From Siniperca chuatsi (taxonomy: Eukaryota; Chordata; Actinopteri; Centrarchiformes; Sinipercidae): a DNA stretch of 64,000 bases. Where the stretch lies: NCBI RefSeq assembly GCF_020085105.1, contig NC_058052.1:16284233-16348232 (forward strand), written 5' to 3'. This document shows positions 38,539 to 50,040 of this stretch, piece after piece. The number at the start of each line of letters is the position of its first letter. Positions within the stretch are counted from its first letter, which is position 1. The position numbers were made by a program, and so were the translations under genes. Below the pieces are notes generated by a model. It did not search any database. It had not been told where the DNA came from and saw nothing but the letters and a program-made list of their open reading frames with translations.

Positions 38539-40522
38539 TCAGTCAATATACTGGGAGAGCCAGCGGAAACCGTCTCCATATCCTTGTCTCTTCAGCACGC
38601 TGCACATGAAAACCTCCATTGGCCTCAAATTCAGCTCCTTAAGCGACACTTTGCCCTGAAAAGAAACAAAAACACACATCCGAAAGCAGAGTTTAATTCA
38701 CAACCCAAACATTTCAACATCCTTTACCATACATTGAACATGTACGATCAGTATCTTAAACCTGCACCTTCTCTGCATGCTGTACAACAGAGGGTGGGGC
38801 ATAGTGTGATATTCGTAGAGCTGTGGTCTGACTCAGTCACATGGATCACACATCACATCGGAACAGGCCTTCCAAATGGCTCACTATTGCATCCTGCTTC
38901 TTTTCGCTCTCTTTTCTCGTCTCCTCGTCTTTTCCTGTTTTCTTGTTTCTTGACTAACAATGATAAATTTGCATGAGACAGCATATTGCCCCCGACTGCC
39001 ACTGTATTTAACAAGAGCCGTGGTGATCTAAGCACAGTTACGCCTGCCCTTAGCAAGTCAGATTTGTATTAGAAATTCAAGCGACCCAAAGTTTTCAACT
39101 ATCTCAGAGCAACAGTGGGTGCAATAACTCTTTTCTTCTGTGCTGAAAGGTAGGTAGGTCTGGCCTTGCAGGATTTGTGAAGCTCACTGTTGTTATTATA
39201 TCAACGTGGACTCAAATGTACTATTTATTGAAGTTACAATAAGCAAATAGGCCGTTTTAGTGTTTCTACTACTTTCCACCATACAGATGGATGCAATAAC
39301 AGTGTACAAATAATAAAAAAAATAAACATGATAAACTTCAGCTTATAAACACATCATTTAATTCCATGTGTTCATTACCTTTCCAGTTGTTTGTCCATGA
39401 AGACCAAACATTCCTCTGAGTGCATCCTCACTGATGGCCTCTGGACGGTCTATCTTATTCCCCAGGATGAGAACCGGGACATTTGAGATGGTTTCATCTG
39501 TTAACAGGGCCTGCAGACAGGAAGTGTCATATATTCACCAAAGAGACTAGTCCTGTCAGTGAAAGCTATAAACAACTGTGTTTGGTGTCGATATACAAAT
39601 GAAATCAATATAATTAACTTACATCCAGTTCAACTTTTGCCTCTGCTAGTCGCTCATGATCAGCGCAATCCACCAGGTAGACTATACCGTTTATGGCTGG
39701 GAGGTAGTTCTTCCAGATCCTTCGTGCTGTGAGAGCAACACAATTTCAGTTATCATTTAACACACAAGTGGTAGCTGCCAGTGCATCAAACAGAACTTTC
39801 CTTATTCCTACCTTGTGTATGACCCCCGAGGTCAAACGTCGTAAAGGTCATTCCAGCTATGGTCAACTCCTCAGATGCTGTGGACAGAGGGGAAGCACTG
39901 ACTTTAGATAAGTGATGAAGCAAGAAACACAAGGCTGATTGCTGAACTGACAACATGTCAAATCGCTGGATGTACTTGGATGTAGTGTTGGCACATGCTG
40001 TCCCAGCCTGTCATCTCTGAGCATGTGCAGGAGAGTTGTTTTTCCAGCATTGTCTAGTCCAAGGAACACTAGCTTGCCAGTTTTCTTGTACAAACCTGAT
40101 GATGAATAGGAAAACAGACGGATGTGAATTTAATATAAACTGGCTATAAACTTGTATTATGTTTTCTATCTCAGGTCTTGAAGAGGATCAGTCATCACAA
40201 ACACCAAGGGGTTTTCTTCTCTTTTTTGGTCATATTCAGGAATGCCATTGAAGTTATAATAAATGTGTGTTATTACACATTTATGCACATTGATAGGTAC
40301 CTGTTTTTTAAAAATATAGACAAGGAGGGTAATGTCAAATAGCACAATGTTGTTAGGACTGTTTGAGAATTGATGTTCTGTATCTCAAATGGCAATTTAT
40401 TTTGTATGACAAAAGGTGGTTAAGGTTGGACAATATTGTTGATATTTATGTACAATACTTATACCTAATAGTTGCAAGACACTGCTGAAGCTCCTGCAGA
40501 TCCAGTCAAATATAAAAGACAT
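38539..40522 (-). CDS. SAR1A: COPII small GTPase SAR1A, 6 coding exons
   Basis: Arf-family GTPase that starts COPII coat assembly at ER exit sites. Coding exons in gene order: 40522-40465, 40095-39976, 39877-39812, 39726-39623, 39510-39379 and 38655-38539. These give exactly 198 aa, the family length. The N-terminal amphipathic segment [12 protein letters not shown] inserts into the ER membrane. Nucleotide-binding motifs are GLDNAGKT (32-39), the Thr of PTLHPTSEE, DLGGH (75-79, His79 being the GTP-hydrolysis residue) and NKID (134-137). The C-terminus FRWLSQYID is typical. Residue 80 is Thr, where the human paralogues differ from each other. Neighbours TYSND1 and PPA1 match human SAR1A rather than SAR1B. 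A fish-specific duplicate (a or b) cannot be told apart here. Confidence 0.96.
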
Positions 40523-41660
40523 TTCTCTTGACTGCCTGTAATACAGATAATATAACACATTAAGAACACAACAAAGTACACTCAGTGATTAGTTCATGTT
40601 TAAATTGCTGTCAAGCCCCCTCTCACATCATAAGCATACATGAGTAAATAAACACATCCTAAATAACAGCACAGCACATGTTGGCAAATAAAGACAAATA
40701 AGTATAGAATTGAATGTACTGTTGCACAAAGACATGGTTGCATTACAGAATCTAGCACTGAAGCTCATTGTTATTCATTATTTCTGACCCTGGATTACCC
40801 TGCTGGTATGTGTAAGCTCTCTGTAATCACACAAGCTTTAAAGCATGAAAGTAAAGGAGGGCAAACTAAACAACAAACAGGCTTTAGATGATTTTTAGAT
40901 GCTAGTTTGTTCTGAGAGCTCTCTCACTAAGTCACACTGATCTTCCTCTGACTATTTTTATGACAGGTTGTGGCAAGGACACTTGATCTCGGCACTCACC
41001 CCCTGCTTCCCTCTGTCACACACACACACACTCACATACACCTGTCACTCTCTGTGGGACTTGATGTGCTGGTTGCAGTGATTAGTGAGGCCTTCAGTGA
41101 CTGAGGCTTGGGGAAATTACCCAATTGTTGATTACTTTATCATACAATGTTTCAGCTCGGTCATTGGTAAACACCAAACTCCATTTATAAAATATGGCAT
41201 TTAATTCCTACTTCTATGGATTAAATACTATAACACAACAGGCACTGTGTGCCGAGTTAATCCTAAAAAATGTCAGTAGTCATGTCATAAATAGCAGCAG
41301 GTTTTCATGTAAATCTCAAATCAGTATTCCAAAACAAATATACATGAATAATACTATAAAACACGACAGGCCATCAAACTCATGACTAAGCTCCTCAAAA
41401 AGGATTGTTCCAGTGAATTCATGTATACTGCCACAGTTCGGCTTATCACATGTAGCTAGTAGTAACGACATCAGCTGTCACAGAGTAAACAACGATGCAT
41501 TTAGTAAACAACATGAGCGCGCAAAGACGTCCAGAATGACAAAAACTAAAGCAGTAACTTTATAATGTAAGGAAAGTGGTTCAACAGGCAGAAAACAAGA
41601 ATTAAATGGACATGTAGAAACTGGAACAAAGTAAACTTAATATATATTTTGGGGTACTAC

Positions 41661-41745
41661 CTTGGTCTGCCGAATTTATGAACTGTCCGTCCGTTGTTTA
41701 ATCGTCCAAGCTCGTCCCGTCGACTGGCGTGTAGCATACAAGTTT
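41661..41745 (-). other. SAR1A: SAR1A 5' untranslated exon (inferred)
   Basis: On the minus strand, CAGACCAAG|GTAGTACC gives a splice donor at 41660-41659, below a GC-richer stretch with CCGGAAAC and ACTTCCGG-like text near 41750. No ATG-led frame joins the coding exon, so it would be untranslated. The coding exon starts 1.1 kb downstream and has an acceptor-like sequence before it. The exact transcription start is unknown. Confidence 0.5.
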
Positions 41746-41759
41746 GACAGATAACCGGA

Positions 41760-42720
41760 AACACGTCACTACGAGGGCTTAAAAAGCGTCAGGGGCGCAA
41801 AAGCCAGTAACGTTTTTGGTTAAAAATGATTAAAACAAATAAATATAATATCTCACGCCTGTCTTTTAAAATAGGAATTATGCTACAAAATATTTGGGCA
41901 GCTTTTATGTGTAATTTTTCACAGAATTAACACATACGATGTTAGTCATAAGTGAAAATTAATTGCCCAAGACAAGTATTTTTGGACTTTGTCGTTCTAT
42001 ACAGTATCTAATACAAGCACAACTTAAAGCTCTGTTAAATATGTCAATGTATTTTGAATATGAGGACCCAAAGATTAATTTAATTGTAAATATTGTGATC
42101 CTGTAATTTTAGTCACAAATTTCTTAATACCCATTTGTACTACTTGCCTTTAAGACTTTACACTTTTGCTAAAAAAAACAACAACATAAAACAGTATCTA
42201 CACAATTAAATGTTGTAACTACATTTAACTATATTTGGGTTTTTTCCTTTATTGTTCTTATCTTTTTTATGTCCATATAAACTTTTCCATTTTTACTGTT
42301 TACCACTGTTGTTATGAACAGGGACATAAAGGAGACTCACAAGCCCGAGATTACACATTTATGACAAACATTTAAGTCAAAGGAATTACCTCACACACAT
42401 CATAGTCATCTGAAAACAGCAAGTACATGTAAACACATTACACTGCAAAAAGAAAGGTTGTGTAGAGTACTGAACACTAGGTGGCAGCATTATAACAATG
42501 AGAGAAGTTCAGTTCACAGACTGCTATTTAGAAAGATACAGCAACTCTCACGCTAACAACTCCGCTCAACAAACGTGTGAGTCATGGCAGCAACAGAGAA
42601 GTGCTCTGCTCCTAATTTAGAATAAATTCAGCAACAGACAAGCATTATGCAATTATCTAATTTTCCTATGCTTGGGGGGGAATTAAAAAATAAATAAAGT
42701 CACATTGATTAAACCCGAGA
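41760..42720. other. Intergenic between SAR1A and PPA1
   Basis: AT-rich DNA with no gene or clear repeat. The SAR1A promoter must lie at its left edge. Confidence 0.55.
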
Positions 42721-42723
42721 AGC

Positions 42724-42729
42724 TTTATT
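42724..42729 (-). terminator. PPA1: PPA1 polyadenylation signal
   Basis: TTTATT on the plus strand, i.e. AATAAA on the coding strand within GCTTTAATAAAGCTT, a self-complementary context. It is 317 bases after the stop codon and is the best 3' end candidate. Confidence 0.7.
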
Positions 42730-43045
42730 AAAGCAGTTCAGAGTCTCATACATGGCACAAGTACTAGGCATAGTACCTGTACTTTGTTTATGACAGCACA
42801 TCTCCAACGAGATCTTTGTTAAATAAGTGAAAATTCATTGGTCAAGACATGAGTACTTTTTTTTACTTTTGCTCTTTCTCTACAGTATCTAACCACTATC
42901 TCTCCATCGACAAGAAGACAGCCAACCCAGACCCAACCATCCATGTCACATCCTGTCATCCCACTGGTTGCTTATGTAAGACTATCTTCAAGTATCCTGT
43001 GAGTGATGAGCCTTTCACTCTGCTCCAATCCAATCAGCTCCTGGT

Positions 43046-46000
43046 TTACTTCTTCTCGTAGTAAAACCATTTATCTACTGCAGATGAAAACATTACAGTC
43101 AGTCAATCTCACATCAGATCAATCAAGTTCAGCAGAAATTCAATAATCATTATTTACAGGAATATTTTTTGAAACGCTACCTGATGAGGGGATAGGTTCT
43201 TCTTTTCCACAAGGACATGTCTAAAAATAGAGTAAAACATCAGTTATGAAATAATAATCAACATTACTGGTGTTGAAATTTCAGATGTCATTATGTTGCA
43301 AAAAGGGATGGACAAATTCTTACTTCACCAACAGCAGCTTTAGCCTCATCCACTGAGCAGCAGTAAGGGCTGTCACCAGCCGAGACACACGTGTTTTTGC
43401 TGTATTGCGTGATAAGACACAGTCATTTATAGTCAAGAAGCCATAAATGTATATATTTCAGTGTACATTTGTTCTAAAAGCAATTGTATTTTTAGCTGTA
43501 GTCAAAGCAGTAAGAACAGCGTTTACCAGTTCAGTTCACAGGCATTGGTCTTTTGGGAAATGAGGGCTTTCCAGAAGTTGTGAGTGCTCTTGATTACTTT
43601 AATGGCAAAGTCCTGAAACACAGAAAAACAGAAAGTGCTTAGCTGAAAGTGAGGTTTTTACAGTTAACTATAACGTTGATGCAAGAAAGTCAAGTTTGAC
43701 AAAGGCATAAACTACAATTCCTTGAAAGCGCACTTTCTCACAGCAGAGCAAGTTAACTGTTTCAAAGGGAGCAAGGCAACTCTGAAAGCAGAGAAGTGCT
43801 TAAGATTAACCTCAGACCATTTGTCACATTAAAAATGATGCAGGGTTGGTCGGAGACCTTGTCTTTGAACTCCTCGTTGAAAGCAAACCGGTTCTCTGGT
43901 TTCCCATCTGGCACTTTGTACCTCCTGAACCAGTCAACGGTGGCCTCCAGATAACCAGGTTTCAGGCGCTGGACATCACTGATGTCTGAACATAGACGGG
44001 GACAACGAAACAAGTTCAGTATGACTCATGCAGTATTGCTCACAGAAAAAAAAGGGGGGGGGGGCTTAAATAAATTGAGGTGCTTACTGTTCAAGTTGTT
44101 GGCTTCAGGGTCCTCTACATTGATTGCAATCACTTTCCAATCAGTCTCACCCTCATCGATCATGGCCAGGATCCCGAGCACCTTCACTTTGATTACTTCT
44201 CCACGGGAACACACCTAGAGAGGACATTTCAGTTTGCAGTTCATTTTCTGTTGTCATCAGCAGTATTATCCTTTTTCCAGCAAACAATGAAATCTAGAAT
44301 CACTGTGACTTAATGACACAGTGAAAGATGACCATTAAGGCTGTAAAACCATCAGCCAGTGTTGTACCTTACTGCCGATTTCACAGACATCAATGGGGTC
44401 GTTGTCACCACAGCAGTCAGTGTCTCCATCTTTGTGTGCGGGATCTTCCCATGTCTGAAATGCCACAAAACAAAGCATGCAGGCTGAATTAAGTAAAACT
44501 ACTAAATATTTGCTGTTGTACATTTTAAGCATTGGTCTCACACCATAACAGTTCGGAAATCTTTCAAACAAAAAACTAACCTGGGGAATAGCTCCATAGT
44601 TCCATATGTAGCCCTTATGTGGGAAAACATTGGCAACATATCGCAACTTGCCCTTCTTCACGTCTTGCTTTATTGGGTTCAAGAGGTCTTTTGTAGCAAT
44701 CTGAAAATAAATTTGCTATTGCTGTTACGTTTAAAGAAATTATTAGCGCTAAAAAGACAAAAAGTATATTATATGTTAAAGAGCATTTGTGATGCTTATT
44801 GCAATAGAGGAACTTCATATTTGAATCCAGTAGCAATAAAATAATTTGCATGACTAAATTCACATTAATTAATCACATAATTTAAATAATGGCAAACGGT
44901 AAATCTCAATATTTAATCTTGTTTAACTTTCAGATGAAGGATAACATGTTCTTTTATTATTGTTAGACATCATATGAGCCATGGGTTAATGAAAACTTTT
45001 TAAAACCTGTTGGATAAACTGATAAATACATTGTGGTCAAGCTGAAGCCAAAGCTGCTAAAATCTCATCCAAAAGTTGATGGTGGAAGATTATTTGAAGC
45101 TCGTACCTCCATCTTTGCATTTGTCCATCTTGGTACTTCAACAACCATGTGAAAGATGTTCTGTAAGAGACAAGAATTTGTCATAATTATCTTTAAATAC
45201 ATTCTGAAATAGTACATGACACAGCTGAATATGGCACAATTTGAAAACATAATTCTTACATGATGTGCTACATTCACACTTATTGCTTTGGGCAAAACTT
45301 TTCCACAAACAGGATTGTTTCATAAAGATAAGATAATAGATAATCCACTGCAATCACAAGAGATATTGACACAGCACTGAGAAAATAAAGAGTAAAGGCC
45401 ATTGCCTTCGCAAATAGACTATGACCTTGCTATTCTGGAGAGCATTACTTAAAACAGTTCAGTGTCTGTAACTGATATACTGTAATTAACTACAAAACTA
45501 CACATTCATGGCAAAACTACAGGTGGCATTTAACCAGTGGGTAGATTTAAAGGGTACACACATATTTACATATTTAATAGGGTAAAAGCGACCTTACCTG
45601 ACTATCATCAGCGTATATTGGTATATCGTGGAATGGTGAGACGTACTTTCCATCAGCATTTTCTGTAAAACAGTCAGATTAAACACTATGAATCAGAATC
45701 AGAAATAGTTTATTGATCCCCGAGGGGAAACTCTTTTGTTACAGCAGCTCACTATCACGTCAGTGCACACAGGAATAGAAGTACTAAGCAAAAAATATAA
45801 TACATTATAATACAGGTCAGATATATCAAGCACCAAGTGGGTATAAGTATAACATTAAAATAAGTGTAAAGTACAAAGTGGATTTACCGGTTGATGATAA
45901 GTATGTACGATATAACTTATGGGAGGCAGATACAAACTGCTTTTATCTGTCTTATGTCAACATCTGAGTGTCCTACAGCAGGGAAATCATGTTCAGTTGG

Positions 46001-47028
46001 TTGCCAACAGGGTACACGGGTTTTCATTACTGCTTACTTTTACTTCTGGCTGAAGGTGAGCCAATAAGTTGCATGGTGATCTTGACAAAAAAAAAAAAAA
46101 CACAGATTACTGTTGATGCATTTTTGTTGGTATAGCAAGAATTATGAGAAACAGTATATTTCTCATGGCCTCTGCCCATTTAAGGTGCAATGACCAAAAT
46201 AGAGCAGGCATCCTGCTAGGCATAGACACCACTGCTTACAGTTAGTACTACTTAGCTTAGCACACAAGCTTATTTTATACATATGCTATTATTGTAATGA
46301 CCATGGTCTGCATTCACAGACCTTAAAGTCTTGCATTTTGGTGATGAAGACTAGTGACTTGAAATTATTCTGACAGACCTGAGACTTGACTTGGAATAAG
46401 AAAGTATTAGTTGTTAAATTAGGAGTCAATAATCTGTGCAACTACAGAGAGCAACAGCTTAACAGCTTGCAGTCATATCCGATCAATATCAATGGGTTTA
46501 TTTACCTAATATAATCAGAGGGCGTTGTCTCACCAACTCCAAGCTTTTATGATTTTACGCTAGATGACGTGTTTAACCACCTTGTGAAATTTCCCGAAAT
46601 AAACAACTTCCTTCTACAAAGCCCAGATAAGAATAATGGTATATGGTCAACAATAAGACATACTGTATATCCGAAACCAAATCATCTTACTTGGGACCGG
46701 TGTTACCCGGTAAAACCGGCACAACTGGTTGTCGCAACTTTAACCGGCGTTCGAGCTATTGCGACAATCCAAACAAGTGGAGATTTGCTTGTAATTTCCA
46801 GTGTAAGAACATATGTCAACACTATTACTGATATGATGAAACACGCCATCAGCAATCAATGAAAAGTGACACGTGTTAGGTAGCGGCCGGCCTGTGGGGT
46901 TTGTGGATAGCACTCAAAGTAGCAAACAATGGCGAAACTGTATTGTTTCTACTCGGTTTCTACTTACTAAAGAACAAGCGGTAGCTCAGAGAGTTCGGGT
47001 TTCCCCTCTCTTCCACTGTGAAGCTCAT
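43046..47028 (-). CDS. PPA1: Inorganic pyrophosphatase 1 (PPA1), 11 exons
   Basis: Soluble family I pyrophosphatase; hydrolyses pyrophosphate to phosphate in the cytosol and so drives biosynthetic reactions. Exons in gene order: 47028-46968, 45662-45598, 45160-45107, 44700-44581, 44454-44368, 44214-44088, 43985-43858, 43612-43527, 43399-43324, 43220-43181 and 43077-43046. All junctions are GT-AG with agreeing phases. The product is 291 aa (human 289). The signature DNDPIDV lies at 117-123, in GCCGDND-type context. Other family motifs include [41 protein letters not shown] and [15 protein letters not shown]. No mitochondrial presequence is visible at the N-terminus ([11 protein letters not shown]), which favours PPA1 over PPA2. 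The C-terminal part is unusually rich in cysteine (seven between 239 and 272) and ends WFYYEKK. Confidence 0.96.
44046..44064. repeat. Homopolymer pair (A8 followed by G11) in PPA1 intron 6
   Basis: A run of A followed directly by a run of eleven G, 24 bases from the exon 6 donor. The exact length is error-prone in sequencing. Confidence 0.85.
45686..45860. repeat. Dispersed repeat in PPA1 intron 1 (TTTATTGATCCCC family)
   Basis: Starts with AATCAGAATCAGAAATAG, TTTATTGATCCCCGAGGGGA and continues to ACGTCAGTGCACACAGG. This is a very common teleost repeat terminus, present inverted at about 11960-12045. It is probably the end of a non-LTR element or a SINE. Confidence 0.7.
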
Positions 47029-47132
47029 GTTTAAGTGCAGGTGTGTGCTGCTGTCTGGCTCTGGGTTGGAGGACGGCGGCGGAAGAAAACGTCTGCGGCG
47101 AAAAGGGTGAAGTCGTGTAGACAGAGGGCACA

Positions 47133-47142
47133 GCGCATGCGC
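47133..47142. promoter_or_regulatory. PPA1: NRF1-type palindrome in the PPA1 promoter
   Basis: GCGCATGCGC is a perfect palindrome and the core of the NRF1 consensus. It lies 105 bases upstream of the PPA1 start codon, in a GC-rich stretch (47085-47150) that contrasts with its AT-rich surroundings. NRF1 sites are typical of TATA-less promoters of metabolic genes. Confidence 0.6.
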
Positions 47143-47159
47143 ACTTTGCCACCGATACA

Positions 47160-49800
47160 TTCAGGGGCTATCGGAAATATATAACTTAGCAGATGATACG
47201 ATGAATTCGGCTTGCAAATGTATGAGTGGAAGTTTGCATTGCGTATAAAAAGAGAACTGAAGACAAAAGCCTATGGATGAACAGTAATATCAGCGTTGTA
47301 GTATGACACATGATGTTATCTGGTATTGTGGTTATCAAAGTATTAAGTAAATAATGTTTTATTTGGTAATTAAGGCTGTATTGCAATTAACTGGTACAAT
47401 TTGCTGAATATATTTAGACATTTCTAGATGAGTGAAATTATCAGTTAATGCCTCTCCCCACTTGGCCATCATATTTTTTCCCTCATAGTCCACATCATGC
47501 AGCCCTATCTTTAAATAAAATGTTGTATGAAACCACACATTTTTAAAAAGCACTTCCACACTCCAATCTGTGCAATATTCATTTATTGAGGGAACTTCGA
47601 GCAATGATCTTTGTTTATTGGACTATACCACCTAGCTTTAAAATATGTTAACACTAAAGCTTTGAATAATCACAACATATATGCCCTGACTCAATACTAC
47701 TTGTTTTTTAGTCTATATATTTCATTATAACCATTTGATCTATAGAATCCTTGCAGTTTCAGCACTGTTATGTGAAAAACAATGGCAACCAAACCATTTT
47801 AAAATCAATATACTGGGCACACTACTGAATTTGTTAATAACAAAGGAGTGACCACATTGTCACTTCCCATTTCAAAAGTTGCCCACTGCCTTTCTGCCCA
47901 TGTAAAAATGCATTGTGTGAGTGTTATCTCTGCAGGATGAATCAATGTCCAAAATGTGTGTACAATTCAAGCATAACTTATCTTGACTCATTATTTATAG
48001 GCACAGAAAACTTTATCTGGAGCTGGCCTGAAATTGTTGAAACATGACCATGTTGTTTAGTAACTTTACAAATAAACCTCTATCACAATGCATTGTAATC
48101 TTCAGTAACTCATTTTATTACTAACAGTATGAAGTCTATGATCTCACATGACTGAGTCATGGCTTGCGCCTTTGCATATAATTATACGTTACAAAAAAGA
48201 CTCAGTGTATGTCAGGAACATTAGTGAATGGACCAGAAACAAGAAGCAGACCGGTCCTGGTGTTCTGGGCCTTCATGCACAAATAGCACAACTGCCTGCA
48301 TATATAACAAGGAAAGGTTCAGACAAATAATCTTGATCTAGTGTGGTCAAATTGAAGTTTAAACTAGATTTAACTCTTTAAGTTGCAAGTAAGAAAATCG
48401 GGGTCCTAATCTTGTATTTAAATTCTAAATCTTGTAAATTGTTTCCATATTACTAATCTGGAAATGTTGCCAATTTGATCAAGCAGCCATAGTCATTCTG
48501 GATTTTGTCCTTTTTACCTGTGGAAGAAATTACAAGAAGCACACAAATGGAGCATCGAACCAGTGGTCTTGATTTTAAAAAATCCCATGACGCACTGATC
48601 GAACATTCTCCAATAGAAGAAATTGGTCAATATGATCAATTCACAGATTTTCATAAACTAATCATTACCTAATGTACTTGTACTTTTATTATTATTTGTT
48701 ATTATCATTATTATTTTTTTATCTTGTTTTTAATGTTGTACAGCACTTTGTTTCAGTTTCGGTTGTTGGAAGGTGCTATAGAAATAAAGTTTGATTGATT
48801 GATTAATGATTCATTAATGTAGGATCTCTAGTCTGTTCTCTAGTAACTCTTTATCTACTATATAGTCCTCCATTAGGAATTATTAGGGATTATCATTTGT
48901 TTCTTAATTAACTAATCATTAGCTACTCTATACAATTTGATTAGGAATTACTCATTAACTAATGGTTCACTAGCAGCTAGTTCCTCATTCATTCCTCATT
49001 TGCTCCCTGATAACTACTCAACATTTTGTGCCCCTTATTGTAAAATGTTACCACTTAATTTCTTATTAATATTTGGTCATAACACATGTTGTAGCCAATC
49101 TTTCACTCCAACGTTATGTAACGTTAACCAATTAATTAATTATTCGTAGCGTTTTTGTCATTAGTTTATTTAGGTTGCAACCATCTTGTACTGTGGATAC
49201 ACGCACTGCACGCGTACTGTCGGGGTAATTGTCCGTTTGAAAGCATGGCAAACTGACCAAACTCCATCAAACACGGACAAACAGGGACTGAATGTTGAAT
49301 CTGACCAAACATCTCCAAACAAGGACAGACAGGTATGGCACACCAAAAAAAACATCTGTGTTTTTCTGTTTGTTGGAGAATGTTTGATTGGTGTGCCAAG
49401 GCTTCAACGGTTTGCCAGCTAGACTACATTTATCATTAATTAAGCTAGGCTTTTAGGAACCTCAACAAGTCTAAATATACGTGGATATTTCAATAATTAT
49501 AATTAAATAAATAATGTTCCTTTGATTTTCCCTCGATTACTTATAATAAATATGATGTGTTTGCTTGTTTTAAAACCTTTTGTTAAACTCACGCACACAA
49601 TGGCAGAACTTGTGCTAGCTAACAATTTCAATTTTAGCAAAGGATGAGAAGAATATTCAGGCCTAGGTTTAATGTGAGGCCAATTATCACGGACAGACTG
49701 AGTTTAGGTCACCGAAGCTGAATCTACCAGCCTGCAGAATCTCTAAACTAAAACACGAAAAAATAAATGAAGCTACAGATATGTTTCTCAAAGTATAAAA
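47160..49800. other. Intergenic between divergent PPA1 and EIF4EBP2
   Basis: No coding gene is recognised. The stretch 48690-48805 ends like a non-LTR element. The stretch 48805-49110 is rich in ATTAACTAAT, TTACTCATT and CATTAACTAATGGTTCA words, which are typical of fish repeats. Short direct repeats (GACCAAAC followed by AACA-GGACA) occur at 49254-49330. Confidence 0.55.
48690..48805 (+). repeat. Non-LTR retroelement 3' end, TTGATTGATT tail
   Basis: Contains TACAGCACTTTG, AGGTGCTATAGAAATAAAG and a TTTGATTGATTGATTAATG end. This 3' end with a short ATTG tandem tail is seen in many teleost LINE/SINE copies. No reverse transcriptase frame is present. Confidence 0.6.
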
Positions 49801-50040
49801 AGTGGCACCATTTGCTGATGTTCCGGACCGCTGACTTCACATCCGCCAGCAGCTCGTCGTGCTTCCTGCCTTGGTGAGGGAGGGGACGGTGCTGACGGCT
49901 GGGAGGACGAAAGGAGAGACAAGAAAGCTTTTGGGAAGATATAAGAGAGTGGGGAACGGCCCGGGTTTCCACCGTCCGTCGGGAAATAAACACCCAAGTT
50001 TTCTATAGCTGCTGGATTTGTCACCGAATCGGCGCTGAAA

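Noticed and set aside
49166-49399. Minus-strand frame with a repeated CPCLE-FGQ unit
   Set aside because: The repetition comes from short direct repeats in non-coding DNA (AACAAGGACA/AACACGGACA words), and nothing indicates transcription.
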